NCBI RefSeq assembly: GCF_019977335.1
Contig: NZ_AP024653.1
Span: forward strand, 62,001-126,000
Source: Arthrobacter sp. NicSoilB4
GTDB lineage: Bacteria > Actinomycetota > Actinomycetes > Actinomycetales > Micrococcaceae
Length of the DNA stretch: 64,000 bases
Direction of reading: 5' to 3'
Shown here: piece by piece, positions 8,228-15,695 of the stretch
How positions within the stretch are numbered: position 1 is the first letter of the stretch
Layout: every line of letters starts with the position of its first letter
Made by a program: the position numbers and the translations under genes
The notes under the pieces: generated by a model
Seen by the model: the letters and a program-made list of their open reading frames with translations, nothing else
Told to the model about the DNA's origin: nothing
Databases searched by the model: none

Positions 8228-9262
8228 ATGACGAACCACATCAGTGCGCCGGCCGCAGGCAACCAGGCTGCCGCTGACGACACCATGAAAGCCATCGTGC
8301 AGGACGCGTACGGTTCCGCGGACGTCCTCCGTTCCGGCCGGACCGCGCGGCCGCGCATCGCCGAGAACGAAGTGCTGATCCGTGTGCACGCGGCGGGGAT
8401 GGACCGCGGGACGTGGCACATGACGACGGGCCGGCCCTACCTCCTGCGCATCCTCGGATTTGGGTTCCGCAGGCCGAAGAACAGCGTACCGGGAATCGAC
8501 GTCGCCGGCACCGTCGCCGCTGTTGGCTCCGCCGTTTCCCGGTTCGCCGTGGGTGACCAGGTGTACGGGATGTCCCGGGGGTCGTTCGCCGAGTACGCCG
8601 CCGCGCTGGAGGACAAGCTGGCCCACAAACCCTCCAACCTGTCATTCGAGCAGGCCGCCGTGGTGCCGATCTCTGCGGGCACTGCCCTCCAGGCCCTGGA
8701 CGCCGGACAAGTGGAGCGCGGCCAGAAGGTGCTGGTCCTGGGCGCCTCAGGCGGCGTCGGCACCTACGCCGTGCAGCTGGCCAAGTCCCTTGGTGCGGAG
8801 GTCACGGGCGTCAGCAGCGCCGGAAAGGCCGATTTGGTGCGGTCGCTCGGAGCGGACCACGTCCTGGACTACGCGACGGATGACTTCGCCGACGGTTCGC
8901 GTCACTACGACCTGATCCTCGACATCGGAGGCAACCCGAAACTTTCCCGGCTGCGCCGGGCCCTCACGCCCACCGGGACGGCCGTCGTCGTCGGAGGCGA
9001 GGAAGGCGGCAAGTGGACGGGAGGCTTCGGCCGGAGCCTGCGGGCACCCCTCGTGTCCCTGTTCGTGCGCCAGCGCCTGGCCATGCTCGCGTCCAAGGAA
9101 CGCGCCAGCGACCTCGAGCGGCTCAACCCCCTCCTCAAGTCCGGCGCCGTGACGCCGACCATCGACAGGACGTTCACGCTCGCCGACGTGCCGGATGCCA
9201 TGCGGCGCCTGGAAGCAGGGCACGTGCGCGGCAAGATCGCCATCACGGTTTTCAGGGGCTAA
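8228..9262 (+). CDS. NAD(P)-dependent zinc-independent alcohol dehydrogenase (quinone reductase-like MDR)
   Basis: 344 residues. It carries the GroES-like N-terminal domain (VLIRVHAAGMDRGTWHMTTG, then GIDVAGTVAAVGSAV) and the Rossmann domain (KVLVLGASGGVGTYAVQLAK), and ends in the usual DAMRRLEAGHVRGKIAITV. The catalytic zinc ligands of true alcohol dehydrogenases are absent, so it belongs with NADPH:quinone reductases. Control by the neighbouring TetR protein suggests detoxification of a reactive carbonyl or quinone (inference). The ATG at 8228 follows GAAAGG by 7 nt and both operators lie upstream of it. Confidence 0.85.
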   Translation: MTNHISAPAAGNQAAADDTMKAIVQDAYGSADVLRSGRTARPRIAENEVLIRVHAAGMDRGTWHMTTGRPYLLRILGFGFRRPKNSVPGIDVAGTVAAVGSAVSRFAVGDQVYGMSRGSFAEYAAALEDKLAHKPSNLSFEQAAVVPISAGTALQALDAGQVERGQKVLVLGASGGVGTYAVQLAKSLGAEVTGVSSAGKADLVRSLGADHVLDYATDDFADGSRHYDLILDIGGNPKLSRLRRALTPTGTAVVVGGEEGGKWTGGFGRSLRAPLVSLFVRQRLAMLASKERASDLERLNPLLKSGAVTPTIDRTFTLADVPDAMRRLEAGHVRGKIAITVFRG

Positions 9263-9306
9263 TGAAACCACTGGGCAGGCAGGCTCCGTCTGGAGCCTGC
9301 AAAACG

Positions 9307-11094
9307 TCAGGGGCGGAGCAGGAACTCCCGCACGGCATGGATGTACTCGGCGGACCGCGTTGCCATCACCCCGTGGCCTTCGCCCGCGAAAATACGGACT
9401 TCAGCCTGAGGGTAGAGGGCACGGAGGGCCGCACGTGCCTGGGGTGAGAAGGCTTTGTCCTGCTCCGATTCGATCAGCAGCACCGGCATGGGGGGCGTTG
9501 CGAGTGTGGGCGCCTGCGCTCCCGCGGCCGGCAGACGCATAAATTCGTTTATCTCCCGCAGGCCGGACAGCAGGTCCTCCTTGCCCAGCCGGCCGAGAAT
9601 GTCCGTGAGCAGCTTGTTCCAGAACACCGCGTCGCCCTGCGAATCCGGGGCGAACCAGTGGCGCCAGTTCCAGCCGGTCAACGAACGCACGGCATTTTCC
9701 GGAAGCACGGCGAGGATGCGGATGAGGAGCGGGAGCATCGGCAGTGGGGGCGCGGCGGGGCTCCCGGTGTTCGCGAGCACGAGGCGCCGCACGCGGCCGG
9801 GATGCCGGCGGGCGAACGCCTGGGCCACAAAACCGCCGAACGATGAGCCGAACACATCCGCCTGCCCGGCTCCCTCGGCGTCGAGGATCGCCGCCAGGCC
9901 GTCGGCGAGCCCGGTGATGCCGGCACCGGGAGGATAGGCCGGTGCAAGCACGCGGAAGTCCCGTTCCAGCGCTTCGATCAGCAGCAGGTACATGGCCGGG
10001 ACGCGGGTGCCCCCGGCTGGCAGAAGCACCGTCTGCCCGCCCGAGCCTCCGGCGAGGTAGCGCCACTGCACGCCGTCGACGTCGAGCGTGCGGTACCGGT
10101 GGCCGGCACGGAAGGCCTCAAGCCGGGCGTCCAGCGTCGACGGCGGCCCGGCCTCCCGCTCGTCCGGGCTGCGTTCCGGCGCAGGGAGGTGCGGGGAACG
10201 GCCTTCACTCCGGCCCGGGGGAAGGGGGCGGCCGTCGAGGAACCGGCCGACGGCGTCGGCGTACTCGGTCGGGTGCGTGGCGGCCGCCCAGTGCCCGCCT
10301 TCGCCGAAAACGTACGCCCGGGCGCCGGGATAAGCGGCCAGCAGGGCTTCGCGTTCGCGCGGCGTGAAGCCGCGGTCGTCCGAAGCGGCGATCAGCAGCA
10401 CATCCTCCGGACGCTCGAAGGTCGACGCGGCGGCGTAACGGTCCGGATGAGCCACCAGATCCAGAAGCACTTCCAGGCGCGCCAGTGCCGATTCCTTGGT
10501 GTGGGCGGCGAAGAGGTCCTCCGTGTAGGCGCGGAGGAAGGCACGCTCATTGTCTTCCGCCCCCGCGGTAAGGCGAGTGATCCTCGGACGGTAGAACGCG
10601 GCGAGGGCGGCCTTGGGCAGCAACGCGAAGGCACGGACAAAAACGCGCACCAGCCGCGTGTGGCCCCGCGTATAGAGACCGAAGCCGGAAAGGATGAGCT
10701 TGTCCACCCGCTGCGGATAGCGGCGGGCAAAGGCGTGCGCGACGCCGGCGCCAAGGGAGTGGCCGAAAATGCTCGCAGAGGTGATCCGCTCCGCGTCGAG
10801 TATGGCCACGATCCCTTCCAGAAGTTCGGCCATGGTCCGCACCGCGGGATAGGAAGGGGAGATGACCCGGAAGCGGGGTTCGAACGCGGTGATCGTGCGG
10901 AACGCGGAATCGCCGAAAGAGAACCCGCCGCCCAGGACCAGAAGCGCGGGTCTGGCGCCCTCAGCTGAGGCGGAATCCCCTGCGGTGTGCGGCCCGGCGG
11001 GTCCCGCGATGTACTTCCATTCGACGCCGCCGACTGTCAGCGATCGGTAGGGGTGGCTGGCGCGGAACGCCCGTAGCTCGGCATAGCCGTCCAT
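9307..11094 (-). CDS. Tandem alpha/beta-hydrolase (two fused domains)
   Basis: 595 residues made of two full alpha/beta-hydrolase folds, about residues 1-290 and 325-595, joined by a proline- and charge-rich linker. The halves are homologous: YRSLTVGGVEWKYIAG against YRTLDVDGVQWRYLAG, and GHSLGAGVAHAFARRYP against GSSFGGFVAQAFARRHP. Nucleophile serines are at about residue 112 (GHSLG) and 416 (GSSFG); candidate histidines are in GEGGHW and GEGHG. The substrate is unknown. The start was set at the ATG behind GGGAGG; an upstream ATG 19 codons earlier is less likely. Confidence 0.8.
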   Translation of the reverse strand: MDGYAELRAFRASHPYRSLTVGGVEWKYIAGPAGPHTAGDSASAEGARPALLVLGGGFSFGDSAFRTITAFEPRFRVISPSYPAVRTMAELLEGIVAILDAERITSASIFGHSLGAGVAHAFARRYPQRVDKLILSGFGLYTRGHTRLVRVFVRAFALLPKAALAAFYRPRITRLTAGAEDNERAFLRAYTEDLFAAHTKESALARLEVLLDLVAHPDRYAAASTFERPEDVLLIAASDDRGFTPREREALLAAYPGARAYVFGEGGHWAAATHPTEYADAVGRFLDGRPLPPGRSEGRSPHLPAPERSPDEREAGPPSTLDARLEAFRAGHRYRTLDVDGVQWRYLAGGSGGQTVLLPAGGTRVPAMYLLLIEALERDFRVLAPAYPPGAGITGLADGLAAILDAEGAGQADVFGSSFGGFVAQAFARRHPGRVRRLVLANTGSPAAPPLPMLPLLIRILAVLPENAVRSLTGWNWRHWFAPDSQGDAVFWNKLLTDILGRLGKEDLLSGLREINEFMRLPAAGAQAPTLATPPMPVLLIESEQDKAFSPQARAALRALYPQAEVRIFAGEGHGVMATRSAEYIHAVREFLLRP

Positions 11095-11223
11095 GGATCC
11101 TCCCGCCGGATGGCCTGATAGGACGGAGACTACGCCGCAGCTTCCGGCCATCGCAACGGATGCCTGACCGGGAACGCATCAGCGCTGTTGGCTGGGCGTT
11201 TCGGCGCCGGTGTCTGTTGCCGT

Positions 11224-11643
11224 TCAGAGGTGCGGGCTGCGGGACCGCCGTCGTGAACGCGCCGCTTCGGCCAGGACCAAGGCCATGAACGACGCGATTC
11301 CCGCCGCGCCGATCGCAATGCGTGCCCAGGGTGGAAGGCCCCACAACCCGTGGGCCGGGGACTGCAGTCCGAAGACTCCGGAGATCAACACGAGTGTTCC
11401 GCCGGAGGCCAGAACCACTGAAGTGATGACCAGGGCCCAGAACCGTGCCAGCCGCGACTTCGGCGCGAAGTTGTCTGCGTACTGGCTGGGTGTTCCGAAC
11501 GCGGCCGTAGGGTCCTCCCCGGATTCGGCGATCCGGCGCTGGACGTCGCGCACGATCCGGGTTACCGCTGCGGCGGGAACGTCCCGGAGTTCCAGAATCT
11601 CCGCCAGTTCTGTTGTGTATTCTGTTGCAGCCGTCTCAGTCAT
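11224..11643 (-). CDS. Small HAAS-like membrane protein of the ABC operon
   Basis: 139 residues. The soluble N-terminal half (YTTELAEILELRDVPAAAV, then VRDVQRRIAESGEDP and AFGTPSQYADNF) has the helical pattern of the HAAS/DUF1700 signalling domain that often accompanies ABC exporters. Two hydrophobic helices follow (ALVITSVVLASGGTLVLISG and IAIGAAGIASFMALVLAEAA), then a basic tail. It is the last gene of a four-gene operon, 25 nt after the permease, with GGAAGGA before its ATG. A role in controlling or assembling the transporter is inferred. Confidence 0.65.
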   Translation of the reverse strand: MTETAATEYTTELAEILELRDVPAAAVTRIVRDVQRRIAESGEDPTAAFGTPSQYADNFAPKSRLARFWALVITSVVLASGGTLVLISGVFGLQSPAHGLWGLPPWARIAIGAAGIASFMALVLAEAARSRRRSRSPHL

Positions 11644-11668
11644 GTCGGGGTTCCTTCCCGTTACGTTG

Positions 11669-12865
11669 CTAGAAGCGGATTGCATCGATGACCTTGACGC
11701 GGACCGCGACGACGGCGGGGATGGCCCCGGCCAATGCGCCGACAAGAACGGCCGCCCCAAGGCCGAGGAGGGCCGCGTCCACCGGAAATGGCGGATATTC
11801 CGTCAGGCTCGGCGCGATCTTGGATTCGATCCAGGGGTTCTTGACCACCGCGACGGCGAGCATGACCCCAATCACCCCGGCCACCGCCGTTGCCACAACG
11901 GACTCCATCATGACGCCCAGGAAGATGCGCCGGGACGTGGCCCCAAAGCTTCGCCGGATCCCGATTTCCCGGACCCGGTACCGCACGGTGACCATGGAGA
12001 TGTTCAGCATTCCGACCGCCCCCAGGAGCAAAACGAGTCCGGCCACACCGCCAACGACCAGCTGGGCAGGCGCGAATGGATCCCCGTAGCTGGCGTAATC
12101 CGACCGGTCCACCGCGGACTGCATGCCGGGGAACTGCTGTTCGAGGTCCGAGGCGATGGCTGCCTTGAGCGAGGCTGCCTGTTCGTCCTGGACCCAGATT
12201 TTGAACTGCTGCCCGGGCCCTGCCGCGCCGCCGGTCAAGACCCCCGACCGCTCGGCAGCGCCCGTCAGCATGAAGGCCGACGGCGGGTTCTCAGGATAGG
12301 GATCGGGCACGACGCCGATGATCACGGCTGTTGTCTTCAGGTCTCCGGAGGTGGTGATCTTGGGACTGGTGGCCAGGTCTGGCCGCCCGGCGGCGTTGTA
12401 GAAGCTCTCCGAGACAACCAGCGCGGGTGCCAGCCGTTCCTCGTCGTTCGCCGCGAACCAGCCTCCCTGGCTTACGTCGATCCGGTGAATGACCCCGTAG
12501 CCCGGATCGATCACCTGGAGCTGCACCGGCTGGACGCCCCGGGGAAACTGAAAGGACAGTTGCGCCTGGGAAGCGTGCGAAAAGTACGTTATTCCGTAGC
12601 GCTCGATGATGCCGCGGTAGGCGACTTCCAGTTTCTGCGGATCGGGTTGGCTGGGGCCGTAAACCCCGATCGCGAGGGTGGCCGAACGGCCGCCGTTTCG
12701 TTCGGAATCTGCCTTGAATCCTTCCCGCGCCAGGTCGCCGACGCCGACGACTGACGTGAGGGCAGCGACCGACAGTGCCACTCCCACGAGGGCCAGGAGA
12801 ATGCGTGTTTTGTTGATTCGGAGTTCCTGCCACGCCTCTACCAGGGCGGATACGACGCCGGTCAC
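11669..12865 (-). CDS. ABC transporter permease, MacB/FtsX type
   Basis: 398 residues. One N-terminal transmembrane helix (TRILLALVGVALSVAALTSV) is followed by a large extracytoplasmic domain of about 230 residues and three C-terminal helices that carry the FtsX signature REIGIRRSFGATSRRIF. This is the MacB_PCD plus FtsX layout. The GTG start overlaps the stop of the ATPase gene by 4 nt (GTGA), so the two are translationally coupled. With the adaptor and ATPase it should form a mechanotransmission-type exporter of a hydrophobic compound, peptide or envelope component; the substrate is unknown. Confidence 0.85.
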   Translation of the reverse strand: MTGVVSALVEAWQELRINKTRILLALVGVALSVAALTSVVGVGDLAREGFKADSERNGGRSATLAIGVYGPSQPDPQKLEVAYRGIIERYGITYFSHASQAQLSFQFPRGVQPVQLQVIDPGYGVIHRIDVSQGGWFAANDEERLAPALVVSESFYNAAGRPDLATSPKITTSGDLKTTAVIIGVVPDPYPENPPSAFMLTGAAERSGVLTGGAAGPGQQFKIWVQDEQAASLKAAIASDLEQQFPGMQSAVDRSDYASYGDPFAPAQLVVGGVAGLVLLLGAVGMLNISMVTVRYRVREIGIRRSFGATSRRIFLGVMMESVVATAVAGVIGVMLAVAVVKNPWIESKIAPSLTEYPPFPVDAALLGLGAAVLVGALAGAIPAVVAVRVKVIDAIRF

Positions 12866-13575
12866 GCGGGCACCCCTGCCGGGATCTCGGCGGGGGTGAG
12901 CACGCCTGCGTCGAGGCGATAGCACGCCCGGGCCAGGGCTGCGACGTTGACGTCGTGCGTGATCGTGATGAGCGCGGCTCCCGATTCGGTGGCCACCGTA
13001 TCGAGCAGTGCCATGACGGCCTGGCCGGTATCAATATCGAGGGCGCCGGTGGGTTCGTCCGCCAGGATCAGCCGGGGCCGGCGAACGAGCGCCCGCGCTA
13101 TCGCGACCCTTTGCTGTTCGCCGCCGGAGAGCATGTTCGGCAGCGTGTCGGCGCGCTGTGCCAGGCCCACACGGTCCAGCATGTCCATGGCCAGTTCCCT
13201 GCGCCGCCAGAACTGGGCTCCCTTGGCGTACAGCAGGGGAGTGATCACGTTGTCCAGCGCGCTCCGGCCCGGCAGGAGGTTGAACTGCTGGAACACGAAC
13301 CCCACCGAGGACCCGCGCAGTACCGCCCGCTCGTTGCCGCGCATCTGCTCCACAGGGGTCCCCTGGAATCGGAGTTCTCCGCTGGTGGGCAGGTCCAGCA
13401 GCCCGAGGAGGTTCAGGAGGGTGGACTTCCCGCACCCGGATCGACCGATCACCGCCGTGTGGTCCCCGGCGTGGACGGCGAGGTCCACACCCCGGAGAAT
13501 ATGCAGCTCTTGGTCGTCGGGAAGGCGGACGGTCCGGGTCACACCCGAGAGGGCTACCAGTTCCTCCATGGTCAC
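12862..13575 (-). CDS. ABC transporter ATP-binding protein, MacB/LolD type
   Basis: 237 residues, a single ABC domain: Walker A GRSGCGKSTLLNLLGLLDLP, Q-loop FVFQQFNLLPG, signature LSGGEQQRVAIARAL, Walker B LILADEPTGALDIDTG and switch histidine ITHD. The D-loop and spacing fit the LolD/MacB exporter subfamily. The GTG start overlaps the adaptor stop by 4 nt; an ATG two codons later is an alternative. Confidence 0.92.
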   Translation of the reverse strand: MTMEELVALSGVTRTVRLPDDQELHILRGVDLAVHAGDHTAVIGRSGCGKSTLLNLLGLLDLPTSGELRFQGTPVEQMRGNERAVLRGSSVGFVFQQFNLLPGRSALDNVITPLLYAKGAQFWRRRELAMDMLDRVGLAQRADTLPNMLSGGEQQRVAIARALVRRPRLILADEPTGALDIDTGQAVMALLDTVATESGAALITITHDVNVAALARACYRLDAGVLTPAEIPAGVPA

Positions 13576-14708
13576 CCCCCGGCCGGGTAGGAACCCGGCC
13601 CGGCGAACTGCTGGCCAGGCTGCGGCCTGGCGGGGGCGCCGGGAATGAATTCAAGCACGGCTTCACCCTCGGCAAGGCCGGAGACGATCTCCACCATGGA
13701 GCCGTCGTTGAGGCCCAGCTGCACTTTCCGCTCCCGTGGCTCTCCGGCCTGGGACCCGGCCTGGGACCCGGCCGGCGTTCCGGTTGCGGCGTCCGGGACG
13801 GTACCGGCGGGAGCGAGCCACACTGACCCTTCCTTGACGCTTCCCCGGACCGAAGTGAGCGGCACCGTAACGACGTCGGTGGCCTGGCCCGCAGTGACGG
13901 TCATTGTCGCGCCGAGCCCGGCGAACACCTCGACGCCGGAGGGAACGGCGCAGCTGATGGTGCCGGTCGGCGCGCCGCCCTGTTCGGGCGCGCTGCCTCC
14001 GCCCGGGATGGCGGCGGCGTACGGCACCGAGCGGCTCACGCCGCCGGACGCGCCTCCGGTGCCCCCTGACACGCCACTGGTTGCGCCCTTCAGCGCGACT
14101 GTGGGGCAGGAGAACGGGGCGGGACCTCCGACGACGGCGATCTCCGCTGAGCTCGGTTTGGCCAGCAGCCGATACTGCTGGGCCGCGTCGACAGATCCGC
14201 TCACGGTGAAGGTGCCCGGGTTGACGGCACCCGCGGTCTCGCCCACTCCCACTTGCTGGTTGAGCAGCACAGTGAGGCTCTCCAGCACGCCTGACGCCGG
14301 AGCAAGGACATCGGCGTAGGTGTAAGCGGGGCCGGTACGGCCCGGCGGCTGGCTGCCGGTGTCCGGCGTTGTTGACTCGGCCGCAACTTCAGTGCGGACC
14401 TGATAGAGACGATCGCCGGAGGTCACCTTGCCGCCCGCGGCGAGAAACAAGTGCGTCACGACGCCGGCCGTTGTATTGCGGACGCCCACGGCAGCATCGC
14501 TCTGCACGGTTGCCTTGATCTGGACTGAATTGGTCACCGTCGCCCGGGAGGCCTGAACCACCGGGATGGCGACCTCCGCCGACGGTCCGTTCAGCGCCTG
14601 TCCTGGTCGCATTCCGTCGATAAACGCTATCTTGACCAGCGCCATGGCTATGACGGCGAACACTGCCAGCCATGCCACGGGCATGACGACGCGCCTGAAA
14701 ACTCTCAT
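13572..14708 (-). CDS. Membrane-anchored adaptor of the MacAB-like exporter
   Basis: 378 residues. An uncleaved N-terminal helix (VVMPVAWLAVFAVIAMALVK) is followed by a periplasmic-adaptor-like body: first lipoyl-type half near residues 75-105 (GVVTHLFLAAGGKVTSGDRL), a matching half near 145-165 (VLAPASGVLESLTVLLNQQV, GVGETAG), a beta-barrel, and a C-terminal domain with VVTVPLTSVRGS and VEIVSGLAEGEAVLEFIPG. A low-complexity glycine/serine-rich loop lies near residues 205-240. In a Gram-positive host it presumably links substrate capture outside the membrane to the permease. First gene of the operon, with GGGGCAGAG before its ATG. Confidence 0.8.
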   Translation of the reverse strand: MRVFRRVVMPVAWLAVFAVIAMALVKIAFIDGMRPGQALNGPSAEVAIPVVQASRATVTNSVQIKATVQSDAAVGVRNTTAGVVTHLFLAAGGKVTSGDRLYQVRTEVAAESTTPDTGSQPPGRTGPAYTYADVLAPASGVLESLTVLLNQQVGVGETAGAVNPGTFTVSGSVDAAQQYRLLAKPSSAEIAVVGGPAPFSCPTVALKGATSGVSGGTGGASGGVSRSVPYAAAIPGGGSAPEQGGAPTGTISCAVPSGVEVFAGLGATMTVTAGQATDVVTVPLTSVRGSVKEGSVWLAPAGTVPDAATGTPAGSQAGSQAGEPRERKVQLGLNDGSMVEIVSGLAEGEAVLEFIPGAPARPQPGQQFAGPGSYPAGG

Positions 14709-14855
14709 CTCTGCCCCGTTCGGTAACTCCCCACAGAACCTCTCTGCGAGAGATGCACTTCACACCCTATAGCCGGGCCGATTCCGGCTTGGGACGCCGC
14801 GCTATGGGCGCCGACACGCGTGGGCCGCACCGGCCGGCGCTCTGTCCCGCCGTTG

Positions 14856-14861
14856 TACCGT
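14856..14861 (+). promoter_or_regulatory. -10 hexamer TACCGT of a leaderless gene
   Basis: Ends 8 nt before the ATG at 14870; no ribosome binding site. Confidence 0.45.
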
Positions 14862-14869
14862 GGGGCCCG

Positions 14870-15655
14870 ATGACTATTTCAGAACTTCTCACGGCGTACG
14901 ACCAACAGTTGCGGACGGATGCGGAGACCCCCAGCGCGGTCGCCGTCGAATGCCTTGGCCCCTTGCGGCTTGTGACCTTCGCCGGCGGCCGTGGTTTTGT
15001 GACCTACCAAAACCTGGACGGCGCCGGCGCAGCAACGATCGCGGGCTGGGTGGCCGGAGCCTTGGCGTCCTTCCGTGAGGACCCCTCAATCGTTCGGGTC
15101 GAGTGGAAGACGCGCGGCCACGATTCTGCGCCCGGACTCCATGAGGCGCTGCTCGGGTGCGGCTTTGAGCCGGAAGAGACCGAGTCCGTCATGGTGGGGC
15201 CGGCCAGGGCGCTGTGTGTGGACGTGGACCTGCCCGACGGCGTGAACCTGCGAAGGGTTACAGAAGAACCGGACATCCGGGCCATGAGCGCCATGCAGGA
15301 CGAGGTCTTCGGCAGTCCCGCCTCCGACGGCAACGCCGAAGCAATCCTGCGCCGCGTGGCCCGCGACGATGGGATGGAACTGTGGGTTGCCGAACATGAG
15401 GGGAAGATTGTCAGCGCGGGTCGGCTTGAACCGGTTCCGGGGACGGATTTCGCGGGCATCTGGGGCGGGGCCACCCTCGAAGAGTGGCGCGGCCGGGGGA
15501 TCTACCGTGCCGTCACCGCGGCGCGGGCCCGGGCCGCGGTGGCCTTGGGCAAGAGCCTCATCCATAGCGATTCAACCGAATATTCACGGCCGATCCTGGA
15601 ACGTTACGGCCTGCTCCGGGTATCGACGACGACGCCGTACTGCTGGCGCCGCTGA
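14870..15655 (+). CDS. GNAT family N-acetyltransferase
   Basis: 261 residues. The C-terminal half holds the GNAT core: VAEHEGKIVSAGRLEPV (strand beta4), IWGGATLEEWRGRGIYRAVT (motif A with the RGRGIY acyl-CoA pyrophosphate loop) and YSRPILERYGL (motif B). The N-terminal half is a degenerate second acetyltransferase-like region. The acceptor is unknown. Confidence 0.8.
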   Translation: MTISELLTAYDQQLRTDAETPSAVAVECLGPLRLVTFAGGRGFVTYQNLDGAGAATIAGWVAGALASFREDPSIVRVEWKTRGHDSAPGLHEALLGCGFEPEETESVMVGPARALCVDVDLPDGVNLRRVTEEPDIRAMSAMQDEVFGSPASDGNAEAILRRVARDDGMELWVAEHEGKIVSAGRLEPVPGTDFAGIWGGATLEEWRGRGIYRAVTAARARAAVALGKSLIHSDSTEYSRPILERYGLLRVSTTTPYCWRR

Positions 15656-15695
15656 CGCCCGAAGCCCGGCGCCGCCGTCCGTGGTTCCTCCCGTC

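Noticed and set aside
9279-9300. Hairpin GCAGGCTCC/GGAGCCTGC as a terminator
   Set aside because: The stem is perfect, but it is followed by AAAAC on the plus strand and has no T-run on the minus strand downstream, so termination is not convincing.
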